Part shown: positions 25,577 through 34,096 of the stretch, piece by piece | Layout: every line of letters begins with the position of its first letter | Position numbering within the stretch: the stretch's first letter is position 1 | Source: Streptomyces capitiformicae | Lineage (GTDB): Bacteria; Actinomycetota; Actinomycetes; Streptomycetales; Streptomycetaceae | DNA length: 64,000 nt | Reading direction: 5' to 3' | Assembly (NCBI RefSeq): GCF_002214185.1 | Contig: NZ_CP022161.1 | Span: forward strand, 4,711,767-4,775,766 | Translations under genes and position numbers: made by a program | The notes under the pieces: generated by a model | Told to the model about the DNA's origin: nothing | The model's input: the letters and a program-made list of their open reading frames with translations, nothing else | Databases searched by the model: none

Positions 25577-25615
25577 CATCCGATGGCATCCGACGTGGAT
25601 AGAGGAGTCATATCC

Positions 25616-26062
25616 ATGGACTTCACGCTCGAAGTGATCCCGCTGCCCGTGAGCGACATCGACCGCGCCCGGGACTTCTACCGGGACAAGGTCGGCTTCC
25701 ACGTCGACATCGACCAGGAGGTCATGCCCGGCATGCGCATCGTGCAGCTGACACCCCCGGGCTCCGGCTGCTCGATCGCCCTGGGCGACTCCATCTGGGA
25801 GATGGCCCAGGGCCCCAAGCCTGCCCCCGGCTCCTACCATGGCCTGCAACTCTGCGTCGCCGACATCAAGGCGGCCCACGCCGAACTCGTCGAACGCGGC
25901 CTCGACGTCTCCGAACCCGTCCAGTACGCCCCCGACGACGGCGCCACCTTCATGTACTTCAAGGACCCGGACGGCAACGGCTGGGCGATCCAGGAGTACC
26001 GCCGCCGCGCCACCGAACCGCTCCGCCAGGTACTGGCCGATCTGGCCGCACGGCAGCAATAA
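25616..26062 (+). CDS. VOC/glyoxalase superfamily protein
   Basis: The 148-residue protein has the two beta-alpha-beta-beta-beta modules of the vicinal oxygen chelate fold: IPLPVSDIDRARDFYRDKVG at the start and a second module ending YFKDPDGNGWAIQEY, whose Glu is a usual metal ligand. Glyoxalases, dioxygenases and antibiotic-binding proteins share this fold, so the activity is open. ATG 25616 has a GAGGAG site eight bases upstream; the longer frame from 25583 is not favoured. It follows the PNPOx-like gene closely. Confidence 0.9.
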   Translation: MDFTLEVIPLPVSDIDRARDFYRDKVGFHVDIDQEVMPGMRIVQLTPPGSGCSIALGDSIWEMAQGPKPAPGSYHGLQLCVADIKAAHAELVERGLDVSEPVQYAPDDGATFMYFKDPDGNGWAIQEYRRRATEPLRQVLADLAARQQ

Positions 26063-26074
26063 GAACCCCGCACG

Positions 26075-26575
26075 TCAGACGGCCCCGGACGCGGTGTACT
26101 GACAGCCCTCGAGGCGCCGGTACCACCACACGTGATGGGGGCGCCACTCCCGCCGGGCGTCGGCGAACGGGTCCGGCAGGGTGCGCGCGAGGTAGACGGC
26201 GTCCAGGGCCGCCACCAGTCGTCCCAGCTCGGCGCGGGCCCGCGGGGGCAGGTTCCGCACGGCCGCGTCGAGCATGGCACGGGCGTGTCTGACGTCCCGG
26301 AGTTCACAGCCACGGCAGGAGCAGCCGTCCGCGTACGGATAGCGGGGCCGGCGTCCCGGCGGCCGGAGGAAGGCCCGGTACCGCCGCAGCGCGTGGTCGG
26401 TGACGCCGGGGAAGACGTAGTAGTCGGTGGAGAGCGCCTCGTACCGGTGGATGGCGAGGCTGGTACGGGCCGAGAGGCCGTGGACGCGGTCCGGGGCGGG
26501 GCTGTCCCAGCGCTGTGGACGGTGGTGTCGAGGCTGCTGTGCGGCGCGCAGCGCGCCGGGCCGCTTACGCGGCAT
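26075..26575 (-). CDS. Hypothetical protein with Cys-rich motif
   Basis: The 166-residue basic protein has no family I can name. It contains a CSCRGCELRD motif near residues 87-96, suited to bind a metal or cluster, preceded by RPRYPYADG and followed by a helical segment (MLDAAVRNLPPRARAELGRLVAALDAVY), and ends with HHVWWYRRLEGCQY. The frame has normal codon bias, and the gene lies between the VOC gene (convergent) and glnA2 (same strand). The start is uncertain; several in-frame starts exist up to 26575. Confidence 0.65.
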   Translation of the reverse strand: MPRKRPGALRAAQQPRHHRPQRWDSPAPDRVHGLSARTSLAIHRYEALSTDYYVFPGVTDHALRRYRAFLRPPGRRPRYPYADGCSCRGCELRDVRHARAMLDAAVRNLPPRARAELGRLVAALDAVYLARTLPDPFADARREWRPHHVWWYRRLEGCQYTASGAV

Positions 26576-26635
26576 CGGCCTTTCGTCGGTGTGCGGTCAT
26601 GGAGATCATCATGCCGGTACCGGCGGGGCAGGCGG

Positions 26636-26664
26636 AAGGGGAGCCCGCACACGGGGCTCCCCTT
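26636..26664 (-). terminator. Terminator downstream of the glutamine synthetase gene
   Basis: Perfect 11-bp arms aaggggagccc (26636-26646) and gggctcccctt (26654-26664) with a 7-nt loop, about 50 bp after the stop codon. Confidence 0.85.
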
Positions 26665-26714
26665 CACAATCCGTCGCTGCGGAACAAGGGCCTTACAGCA
26701 GCCTTACCGCAGCC

Positions 26715-28076
26715 TTACAGCACAGGCAGGTTCTTCCGCAGCTCGAACGCCGTCACCTCGGAGCGGTACTCCTCCCACTCCTGCCGCTTGTTGCGGAGGA
26801 AGAAATCGAAGACGTGTTCGCCGAGGGTCTCGGCGACGAGGTCGCTGCGTTCCATGAGGGTCAGGGCCTCGCCGAGGTTCTGGGGGAGGGGCTCGATGCC
26901 CATCGCGCGGCGCTCGGCGTCCGAGAGGGCCCAGACGTCGTCCTCGGCGCCCGGCGGGAGCTCGTAGCCCTCCTCGATGCCCTTGAGGCCGGCGGCCAGG
27001 AGCATCGCGTAGGCGAGGTACGGGTTCGCCCCGGAGTCCAGGGAGCGGACCTCGACCCGTGCCGAGCCCGTCTTGCCGGGCTTGTACATCGGGACGCGGA
27101 CCAGGGCGGAGCGGTTGTTGTGGCCCCAGCAGATGTACGAGGGGGCCTCGCCACCGGCGCCCGCCGTGCGCTCGGAGCCGCCCCAGATGCGCTTGTAGGA
27201 GTTGACCCACTGGTTGGTGACCGCGGCGATCTCGGCGGCGTGCTTCAGCAGGCCCGCGATGAAGGAGCGGCCGACCTTGGAGAGCTGGTATTCGGCGCCG
27301 GACTCGTAGAACGCGTTCCGGTCGCCCTCGAAGAGCGAGAGGTGCGTGTGCATGCCCGAGCCCGGGTGCTCACTGAACGGCTTCGGCATGAACGTCGCCT
27401 GGACGCCCTGCTCCAGCGCCACCTGCTTCATGACCAGGCGGAACGTCATGATGTTGTCCGCCGTCGAGAGGGCGTCGGCGTAGCGCAGGTCGATCTCCTG
27501 CTGGCCCGGCGCGCCCTCGTGGTGGGAGAACTCGACCGAGATGCCCATCGACTCCAGCATGGTGATCGCCTGGCGGCGGAAGTCCATGCCGACGTTGTGC
27601 GGGGTGTGGTCGAAGTAGCCCGAGTAGTCGGCCGGGGTCGGCCGGGAGCCGTCCGTCGGCTTGTCCTTCAGCAGGAAGAACTCGATCTCGGGGTGGGTGT
27701 AGAAGGTGAACCCCAGGTCGGAGGCCTTGGCCAGGGCCCGCTTCAGGACATAGCGCGGGTCGGCGAAGGACGGGGAGCCGTCCGGCATGAGGATGTCGCA
27801 GAACATACGGGCGGTGCCCGGGGCCTCCGCGCGCCACGGCAGGACCTGGAACGTCGACGGGTCCGGCTTGGCGATCATGTCGGACTCGTACACCCGGGCG
27901 AAGCCCTCGATGGCCGAGCCGTCGAAGCCGATGCCCTCGTCAAACGCCTGTTCCAGCTCGGCAGGGGCCACGGCCACGGACTTCAGGAAGCCCAGCACGT
28001 CCGTGAACCACAGGCGTACGAAACGGATGTCGCGCTCCTCCAACGTACGGAGCACGAACTCCTGCTGCTTGTCCAT
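26715..28076 (-). CDS. glnA2: Glutamine synthetase, type I family (GlnA2-like)
   Basis: The 453-residue protein is a type I glutamine synthetase fold with an N-terminal beta-Grasp domain (FVLRTLEERDIRFVRLWFTD) and catalytic domain carrying GFDGSAIEGFARVYESD, the metal-binding EIEFFLL near 130, the GPGQQEIDLRYADAL region, and GSGMHTHLS near 270. The NKRQEWEEYRSEVTAFEL tail lacks the NLYDLP-type adenylylation segment of housekeeping GlnA. This resembles the actinobacterial GlnA2 paralogue which, in Streptomyces, has been linked to polyamine glutamylation rather than ammonium assimilation; that link is from family knowledge. ATG 28076 is well placed. A degraded inverted copy of its last 83 bp sits at 18161-18243. 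Confidence 0.93.
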   Translation of the reverse strand: MDKQQEFVLRTLEERDIRFVRLWFTDVLGFLKSVAVAPAELEQAFDEGIGFDGSAIEGFARVYESDMIAKPDPSTFQVLPWRAEAPGTARMFCDILMPDGSPSFADPRYVLKRALAKASDLGFTFYTHPEIEFFLLKDKPTDGSRPTPADYSGYFDHTPHNVGMDFRRQAITMLESMGISVEFSHHEGAPGQQEIDLRYADALSTADNIMTFRLVMKQVALEQGVQATFMPKPFSEHPGSGMHTHLSLFEGDRNAFYESGAEYQLSKVGRSFIAGLLKHAAEIAAVTNQWVNSYKRIWGGSERTAGAGGEAPSYICWGHNNRSALVRVPMYKPGKTGSARVEVRSLDSGANPYLAYAMLLAAGLKGIEEGYELPPGAEDDVWALSDAERRAMGIEPLPQNLGEALTLMERSDLVAETLGEHVFDFFLRNKRQEWEEYRSEVTAFELRKNLPVL

Positions 28077-28469
28077 CTTCCGCTTCCACCTATTCCTTGC
28101 TGGTCAGGCCGCCTGCTCCCGAGCGACGGGAGACGATCGGGCACCTGAGCATCACACCACAACACCATTTCGTGCGCGTTGCGCACCTTGATCGGGAAAC
28201 CGACCTCGGGCTGAACGCCCGGCGTACGGCAGGTGTACCGCTGGCTCTGTTGCTCTACCACTGCCCTATCGCTCTGCCGCCCATCTTGCCTGCTCGCGCC
28301 GACATCCGTAACGCCTGTGTCATTGTCCGGGCATTGTCCGGGCGACGGGGCGGGTCAGTAGGGGGAGCATGGGAGGCGGGATCCCTCGTTTACGAGAGGG
28401 AGCGGATCAAATTACGATCAGCTGGTCCGACCGTCCCATCCGCCTCATCCCCCACTAAGGACTCACGCC
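28077..28469. other. Divergent intergenic region between glnA2 and the DUF3105 gene
   Basis: About 390 bp without a supported gene. It contains the promoters of two divergent genes, and a perfect 11-bp direct duplication, cattgtccggg, at 28321-28331 and 28332-28342. An AT-richer patch (tcaaattacgatc near 28410) just upstream of the DUF3105 gene may hold its -10 element. Confidence 0.5.
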
Positions 28470-29132
28470 ATGGCCGCCAAGAACAACAGCAGCGCGGCGC
28501 GCAAGGCGCGCATCGAGGAGATGCGCCGTGCCGAGCGCTCCCGAGAGCGCCGGAACCGGATCCTCACGATCGGTGCCAGCGTGCTGATAGTCGGCGGCCT
28601 CGTGGTGGGCGGTACGGTCCTCATCCAGTCCCAGACCGACGACAGCGGCAGCAACTCGGCGAGCGACTCCAAGGCCGCGGGCAAGTGGAAGACCGGCTCG
28701 GACGGCGTGAAGACCTGGAGCACCAAGCTCTCCCAGAACCACGTCACGAAGAGCGTGGACTACCCGATGGAGCCCCCGGTCGGCGGCGACCACAACCCGG
28801 CCTGGCAGAACTGCAACGGCGACGTCTACGACAAGGCCATAAAGAACGAGAACGCCGTCCACTCCCTGGAGCACGGCGCGGTCTGGGTGACGTACAACAG
28901 CAAGGCCTCCGACGCCGACGTCAAGGCGCTCGCGGAGAAGGTCAAGAAGACCCCGTACACGCTGATGAGCCCGGTCGACGACCAGAAGGACCCGATCACG
29001 CTCAGCGCGTGGGGCGCGCAGCGCACGATCACGAGCGCCACGGACCCGAACCTCGACAAGTTCTTCGAGAAGTACGTCCAGGGCAAGCAGACTCCCGAGC
29101 CGGGTGCTGCCTGCACCAACGGCGTCTCCTGA
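28470..29132 (+). CDS. DUF3105 family membrane-anchored protein
   Basis: The 220-residue protein has a basic N-terminus (KARIEEMRRAERSRERRNR), one transmembrane helix at about 31-52 (ILTIGASVLIVGGLVVGGTV) and an exported domain. The motif PMEPPVGGDHNPAWQNCNG near residues 99-117 and HSLEHGAVWVTYN near 131-143 are the hallmarks of DUF3105, with conserved His and two Cys (NCNG and the terminal GAACTNG) that probably form a disulfide or bind metal. The next gene is DUF305, a common neighbour in actinomycetes, and the pair may act in metal or redox handling at the cell surface. ATG 28470 follows AAGGA by seven bases. A heptamer array separates it from DUF305. Confidence 0.9.
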   Translation: MAAKNNSSAARKARIEEMRRAERSRERRNRILTIGASVLIVGGLVVGGTVLIQSQTDDSGSNSASDSKAAGKWKTGSDGVKTWSTKLSQNHVTKSVDYPMEPPVGGDHNPAWQNCNGDVYDKAIKNENAVHSLEHGAVWVTYNSKASDADVKALAEKVKKTPYTLMSPVDDQKDPITLSAWGAQRTITSATDPNLDKFFEKYVQGKQTPEPGAACTNGVS

Positions 29133-29137
29133 CGACA

Positions 29138-29228
29138 GACGGCTGACGGCTGACGGCTGACGGCTGACAACTGACAGCTGACAGCTGACAGCTGACAGCT
29201 GACAGCTGACAACTGACAACTGACGGCT
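29138..29228. repeat. Thirteen tandem 7-bp repeats
   Basis: The array is four gacggct, one gacaact, five gacagct, two gacaact and one gacggct, without interruption (91 bp). It begins six bases after the DUF3105 stop and ends 53 bases before the DUF305 start. Unit number is likely to vary between strains by slippage. Confidence 0.95.
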
Positions 29229-29281
29229 AACGACAGCGGCCCGGTGACGACTGACGACTGCGGCCTGGCACAGTGGGGAAC

Positions 29282-29992
29282 ATGAAGCACATCGGTTGGA
29301 TCGCCTCCGGTGCCGCGGCGGTGCTCGTCGCGGCCGGAGCGATCACCTACGCGGTCGCCGACGGCGACGACTCAGGGCTGGACGCCCCCGCCGCCGACTC
29401 CGCGGACGCGGGGTTCGCCCGGGACATGGCCGTCCATCACCAGCAGGCCGTCGAGATGTCGTACATCGTGCGGGATCGCACGGACGACGAAGAGGTCCGG
29501 CGGCTCGCGTACGACATCGCGCAGACGCAGGCCAACCAGCGCGGCATGATGATCGGCTGGCTCGACCTCTGGGGCCTGCCGAAGGTGTCCTCGGACAAGC
29601 CGATGGCCTGGATGGGCATGGGCGACATGGCCTCCGGCGAGGACGGCGCCCTGATGGCCGGCATGGCGACCAACGCCGAGATGGAGAAGCTGGGCACGCT
29701 CAACGGCAAGCAGGCCGAGATCTTCTTCCTCCAGCTGATGACCGACCACCACAAGGGCGGCATCCACATGGCGGAGGGCTGCGTCTCCAAGTGCACGGTC
29801 GGCGTCGAGAAGAAGCTCGCGCAGGGCATGGTCAACGGCCAGGAGTCCGAGATCGCGCTGATGACGGGGATGCTCAGGGAGCGGGGGGCCGCGCCCAGGT
29901 CGTCCTCCGGGGAGTCCGGAGACGCCTCGACGGATGAGCCGAGCCCGTCCGCGTCGACGTCAGCGACGACCGAGGAACACGAGGGGCACTGA
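29282..29992 (+). CDS. DUF305 family exported protein
   Basis: The 236-residue protein has an N-terminal membrane helix or signal (IASGAAAVLVAAGAITYAVA) and the DUF305 ferritin-like core: FARDMAVHHQQAVEMSYIV near residues 46-64 and a second HH block, LQLMTDHHKGGIHMAEGCV near 150-168. The paired His residues are thought to bind metal, often copper. The C-terminus is a Ser/Thr/Glu-rich tail. ATG 29282 follows GGGG by five bases; GTG 29273 is also in frame. A HAD hydrolase gene starts four bases after its stop and is probably cotranscribed. Confidence 0.9.
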   Translation: MKHIGWIASGAAAVLVAAGAITYAVADGDDSGLDAPAADSADAGFARDMAVHHQQAVEMSYIVRDRTDDEEVRRLAYDIAQTQANQRGMMIGWLDLWGLPKVSSDKPMAWMGMGDMASGEDGALMAGMATNAEMEKLGTLNGKQAEIFFLQLMTDHHKGGIHMAEGCVSKCTVGVEKKLAQGMVNGQESEIALMTGMLRERGAAPRSSSGESGDASTDEPSPSASTSATTEEHEGH

Positions 29993-29996
29993 ACTC

Positions 29997-30659
29997 GTGC
30001 TGCCCGGCCCCGGCAAGTGTGTCCTCTTCGACGTCGACGGCACGTTGATCGACGCCGTGGACAACCAGCGCCGGGTCTGGGGCACGTGGGCGGGGCGATA
30101 CGGCCTGGACGCGGCCGACGTCTACGGGGTGGCCCTGCGGACGCGGCCGATGGAGACCTTCGCGGAGGTGGCTCCGGACCAGGACCCGGGGGAGTGCCTG
30201 GCCCTGCTGCACGAGTTGGAGGACGAGGATGTCCGGTCCGGCGTCTACGGGGCCTTCGCCGGCGCGGCGGAGCTGCTCAGGGCCCTGCCGCCGCGGTCAT
30301 GGGCGCTGGTGACCTCGAACTACGAGCACCGGGTGCGGGGACGGTTCGCGCGTACGGGGCTGCCGGTCCCGCCCGTCCTCGTGGACGCCGCCGCGGTGGA
30401 CGAGGGCAAACCGTCGCCCGTGCCCTATCTGCTCGCCGCCGAGCGGCTCGGCGTCCGGCCCGAGGACTGCCTGGTCATCGAGGACGCCCCCTCCGGAGTC
30501 GAGGCGGGACTGCGGGCCGGCATGACGGTATGGGCGGTCAACACCCCGACTCCGGCACCCGGCGTACACCGCCACTTCCCGACCCTCAGCGAAGCGGCTC
30601 CGGAGATCCTCGCCTTCGCCCGCTCGCGGACCGGCGCTTCTGCCAGGTACTCCAGCTAG
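29997..30659 (+). CDS. HAD family phosphatase (beta-phosphoglucomutase-like)
   Basis: The 220-residue protein starts LPGPGKCVLFDVDGTLIDAV, with the DXDGT nucleophile motif at residues about 12-16. It has a helical cap, ALVTSN as motif II, a Lys in DEGKPSPVPYLLAAERLG as motif III, and CLVIEDAPSGVEAGLRAGM as motif IV. It probably removes phosphate from a small sugar phosphate. GTG 29997 is preferred: it follows GAGGGG and lies just after the DUF305 stop; the frame is open upstream but overlaps DUF305 coding sequence. Confidence 0.88.
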   Translation: MLPGPGKCVLFDVDGTLIDAVDNQRRVWGTWAGRYGLDAADVYGVALRTRPMETFAEVAPDQDPGECLALLHELEDEDVRSGVYGAFAGAAELLRALPPRSWALVTSNYEHRVRGRFARTGLPVPPVLVDAAAVDEGKPSPVPYLLAAERLGVRPEDCLVIEDAPSGVEAGLRAGMTVWAVNTPTPAPGVHRHFPTLSEAAPEILAFARSRTGASARYSS

Positions 30660-30678
30660 GCTCATGGCCGTACGACCT

Positions 30679-30756
30679 TGATCGGATTGATCGGCTGATC
30701 GGCTGATCGGCTTGATCGGGCTTGATGCGAACGCTTGATGCGAACGCTTGATGCGA
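30679..30756. repeat. Compound short-repeat tract upstream of glnE
   Basis: Five gatcgg cores spaced 8-9 bp (30679-30719) are followed by two perfect copies and one partial copy of the 13-mer cttgatgcgaacg (30721, 30734, 30747). The tract ends at the glnE ribosome binding site. Confidence 0.85.
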
Positions 30757-30769
30757 CGGGAGGCCAGGG

Positions 30770-33700
30770 ATGATGGCGCCGGGGCGCAGGAGCAGCACGT
30801 TCACGCGACTGCTGCGGCACGGTTTCACCGACCCCTCGGCCGCCGAGCGGCTGCTCGAGAGCGTCGAACTGACGGCCGTACGGAACGATCCGGTGCTGTT
30901 GCACGCGCTGGGTGCCACCGCCGATCCGGATCTGGCGCTGCTGGGCCTCGTACGGTTGCTGGAGGCGCAGCCGGACCATACGGCGCGGCGGGAGGTGCTG
31001 GACACGCTGATAGCGGCCAAGCCGCTGCGTGACCGGCTGCTGGGTGTGCTGGGCGCCTCGGCGGCGCTCGGGGACCATCTCGCGCGCCACCCGCATGACT
31101 GGCGGGCGCTGGTGATGTACGAGCCGGAGGACCTGCACCCGGGCATCGAGGAGTTCGAGCGGGGCCTCGCCGAGGCCACCGACCCGGTGTCGCTGCGGGT
31201 GGCGTACCGCCGCTGTCTGCTCTCGATCGCCGCGCGGGACGTGTGCGGTACCACCGATGTCGCCCAGGCGGCCGCCGAGCTCGCCGACCTCGCCACCGCC
31301 ACCCTCCGCGCCGCCCTCGCCATCGCCCGTGCCGCCGCGCCCGAGGACGCGGCCCAGTGTCGGCTCGCGGTGATCGCGATGGGCAAGTGCGGAGGCCATG
31401 AGCTCAACTACGTCTCCGACGTCGATGTCATCTTCGTGGGGGAGACCGCGGACGGGGCCGACGAACAGAAGGCCATCCGCGCCGCCACCCGCCTCGCCTC
31501 GCACATGATGCGGATCTGCTCCGAGACGACGGTCGAGGGGACCATCTGGCCGGTCGACGCCAATCTGCGCCCCGAGGGGCGCAACGGCCCGCTCGTACGG
31601 ACGCTCAGCAGCCATCTCGCGTACTACCAGCGGTGGGCGAAGACCTGGGAGTTCCAGGCGCTGCTCAAGGCCCGGCCGGTCGCCGGGGACCTCGAACTGG
31701 GGGAGGAGTACGTCGCCGCGCTCGAACCCCTCGTCTGGAAGGCGGCCGAGCGGGAGAACTTCGTCGCCGACGTGCAGCGCATGCGGCGCCGGGTCGTCGA
31801 GAACATTCCGGTCGCCGAGGTCGACCGCCAGCTGAAGCTGGGGCCGGGCGGGCTGCGGGACGTCGAGTTCGCCGTGCAGCTGCTCCAGCTCGTGCACGGC
31901 CGCGCGGACACCTCGCTGCGCAGCGGGACCACCCTCGACGCGCTCGGCGCCCTCGCCGCCGGCGGATACGTGGGCCGCGCCGACGCCGCCCAGCTCGACG
32001 CCGCCTACCGTTTCCTGCGCTCCATGGAACACCGCATCCAGCTGTACCGCCTGCGCCGCACCCACCTCGTCCCCGACGACGAGACCGACCTGCGGCGCAT
32101 CGGACGCTCGCTCGGTCTGCGCACCGAGCCGGTCGCCTATCTGCACCGCGAGTGGCGGCGCCACGCGGCCGTCGTACGACGGCTGCACGAGAAGCTCTTC
32201 TACCGCCCGCTCCTCGACGCCGTCGCCCAACTCGCATCCGGCGAGACCAGGTTGAGCGCCGACGCGGCCCGTGAACGCCTCGTCGCCCTCGGTTACGCCG
32301 ACCCGGCCGCCGCCCTGCGCCACCTGGAGGCGCTGGCCTCCGGCGTCTCCCGCAAGGCGGCCATCCAGCGGACGCTCCTGCCCGTCCTCCTTGGCTGGTT
32401 CGCGGACTCGGCCGACCCGGACGCCGGACTCCTCAACTTCCGCAAGGTGTCGGACGCGCTCGGCAGGACCCCCTGGTACCTGCGCCTGCTGCGCGACGAG
32501 GGAGCCGCCGCCGAGAACCTCGCCCGCGTGCTCTCCGCCGGACGCCTCGCCCCCGACCTACTGCTGCGCGCCCCCGAGGCCGTCTCCCTGCTCGGCGACG
32601 GGGACGGCGGTACGGGTGGTGTCGGCGGTGCCGGTGGCGCAGGCGGTGCCGGTGGCGCCGGCGGGCTCGAACCCCGCGAACGCGCCCCCCTGGAACAGGA
32701 GATCCTCGCCGCCGTCCGCCGCGCCGACGACGCCGAACAGGCGGTCACGGTGGCGCGCGGCGTACGCCGACGCGAGCTGTTCCGTACGGCCGCGAGGGAC
32801 ATCGTCGGCTCCTACGGCACTGAGTCGTCCCCGGCCGCGGCCGACCAGGGGGCGCTGGTGGACCTGGTGGGCGGCGCGGTCTCTGACCTCACGGCCGCGA
32901 CCATCGCGGGGACCCTGCGGGCCGTCGTGCGCGACGGCTGGGGGGACACCCTGCCCACCCGTTTCGCGGTCATCGGCATGGGCCGCTTCGGCGGCCACGA
33001 ACTGGGATACGGCTCCGACGCCGACGTCCTCTTCGTCCACGAACCCCGGGAGGGTGCCGACGAACAGGAGGCGGCCCGCGCCGCCAACACCGTCGTCGCC
33101 GAGATGCGCCGTCTGCTCCAGATCCCCAGCGCCGACCCGCCGCTGCTGATCGACGCGGACCTGCGCCCCGAGGGCAAGTCCGGGCCGCTGGTGCGGACGC
33201 TGAAGTCGTACGAGGCGTACTACCGCCGGTGGTCGCTGGTGTGGGAGTCGCAGGCCCTGCTGCGGGCCGAGCCGGTCGCCGGGGACGAGGATCTGGGCCG
33301 CCGTTTCGTCGAACTGATCGGCCCTCTGCGCTACCCGCAGGGCGGGCTCGGCGACGACGCGGTACGCGAGATCCGCCGCCTCAAGGCCCGTATGGAGTCC
33401 GAGCGCCTGCCGCGCGGCGCCGACCCCACGCTCCACACCAAGCTCGGGCGGGGCGGTCTGTCGGACGTGGAATGGACCGTGCAGCTCCTGCAGCTCCGGC
33501 ACGGCTGGCGTGAGCCGGGGCTCAGGACGACCCGCACCCGCGCGGCACTGGCGGCGGCGTGCGCGGCCGGCCTGGTGAGCGCGGAGGACACGGCCGTGCT
33601 GGACGAGGCGTGGGTCCTGGCCACGCGGGTCCGTAACGCGGTGATGCTGGTGCGGGGGAGGGCGGGCGACACGTTCCCCTCCGGGGGGCGGGAGCTGGCC

Positions 33701-33817
33701 GCGGTGGGCCGCTACCTGGGCTACGGCCCCGGCCGCGTGGGCGACATGCTCGACGACTACCGCCGCACCACGCGCCGGGCGAGGGCCGTGGTGGACGACC
33801 TGTTCTACGCCGACTGA
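30770..33817 (+). CDS. glnE: Bifunctional glutamine synthetase adenylyltransferase / deadenylase
   Basis: The 1015-residue protein has the two nucleotidyltransferase domains of GlnE: the N-terminal deadenylase centre IAMGKCGGHELNYVSDVDV near residues 202-220 and the C-terminal adenylylase centre VIGMGRFGGHELGYGSDADV near 732-751, each with the G-G-H-E-L and D-X-D motifs intact. Conserved DANLRPEGRNGPLVRTL and DADLRPEGKSGPLVRTL follow each. It adds or removes AMP on glutamine synthetase according to nitrogen status. Between the halves is a Gly-rich stretch (about 608-633) of GGAGGAGGAGG type that looks like a recent repeat expansion. The start ATG 30770 or 30773 follows GGGAGG. Confidence 0.97.
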   Translation: MMAPGRRSSTFTRLLRHGFTDPSAAERLLESVELTAVRNDPVLLHALGATADPDLALLGLVRLLEAQPDHTARREVLDTLIAAKPLRDRLLGVLGASAALGDHLARHPHDWRALVMYEPEDLHPGIEEFERGLAEATDPVSLRVAYRRCLLSIAARDVCGTTDVAQAAAELADLATATLRAALAIARAAAPEDAAQCRLAVIAMGKCGGHELNYVSDVDVIFVGETADGADEQKAIRAATRLASHMMRICSETTVEGTIWPVDANLRPEGRNGPLVRTLSSHLAYYQRWAKTWEFQALLKARPVAGDLELGEEYVAALEPLVWKAAERENFVADVQRMRRRVVENIPVAEVDRQLKLGPGGLRDVEFAVQLLQLVHGRADTSLRSGTTLDALGALAAGGYVGRADAAQLDAAYRFLRSMEHRIQLYRLRRTHLVPDDETDLRRIGRSLGLRTEPVAYLHREWRRHAAVVRRLHEKLFYRPLLDAVAQLASGETRLSADAARERLVALGYADPAAALRHLEALASGVSRKAAIQRTLLPVLLGWFADSADPDAGLLNFRKVSDALGRTPWYLRLLRDEGAAAENLARVLSAGRLAPDLLLRAPEAVSLLGDGDGGTGGVGGAGGAGGAGGAGGLEPRERAPLEQEILAAVRRADDAEQAVTVARGVRRRELFRTAARDIVGSYGTESSPAAADQGALVDLVGGAVSDLTAATIAGTLRAVVRDGWGDTLPTRFAVIGMGRFGGHELGYGSDADVLFVHEPREGADEQEAARAANTVVAEMRRLLQIPSADPPLLIDADLRPEGKSGPLVRTLKSYEAYYRRWSLVWESQALLRAEPVAGDEDLGRRFVELIGPLRYPQGGLGDDAVREIRRLKARMESERLPRGADPTLHTKLGRGGLSDVEWTVQLLQLRHGWREPGLRTTRTRAALAAACAAGLVSAEDTAVLDEAWVLATRVRNAVMLVRGRAGDTFPSGGRELAAVGRYLGYGPGRVGDMLDDYRRTTRRARAVVDDLFYAD

Positions 33818-33844
33818 GTTTCCCCGCCCCCGCAGCCCCTGAGG

Positions 33845-34084
33845 ATGGGAATGGGGGCGGCGGGGGCGAGACTCAGGTCTGCGTTCGCGGGAGCGCCCCG
33901 GGGCAGCATCTTCGACGGCGCCCTGCTCGTCCTCGACAGCGCTCAGGCGGCCGAGGCCACCGAGATCCTGGGAGCCCGCCGCGTGATCCCCGTTCACTGC
34001 GCCAGCCGGGGCCACTTCACTGAGGGGCGGGACGACGTGACCGCCGCCTTCACCGCCGCAGGCATGGCCGACCGACTGGAGTGA
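33845..34084 (+). pseudogene. C-terminal remnant of an MBL-fold metallo-hydrolase
   Basis: From about residue 20 the 79-codon frame reads LVLDSAQAAEATEILGARRVIPVHCASRGHFT in sense (shown in two overlapping parts: LDSAQAAEATEILGARRVIP and VIPVHCASRGHFTEG), which is the tail of UlaG-like metallo-beta-lactamase-fold proteins, ending TAAGMADRLE. The N-terminal metal-binding HxHxDH region is absent, and the first 20 codons are unrelated. It is a fragment left after deletion. Confidence 0.65.
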
Positions 34085-34096
34085 GCTGAGCCAGGG

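Noticed and set aside
29138..29228. CRISPR array
   Set aside because: Units are 7 bp and contiguous with no unique spacers; it is a simple tandem repeat.
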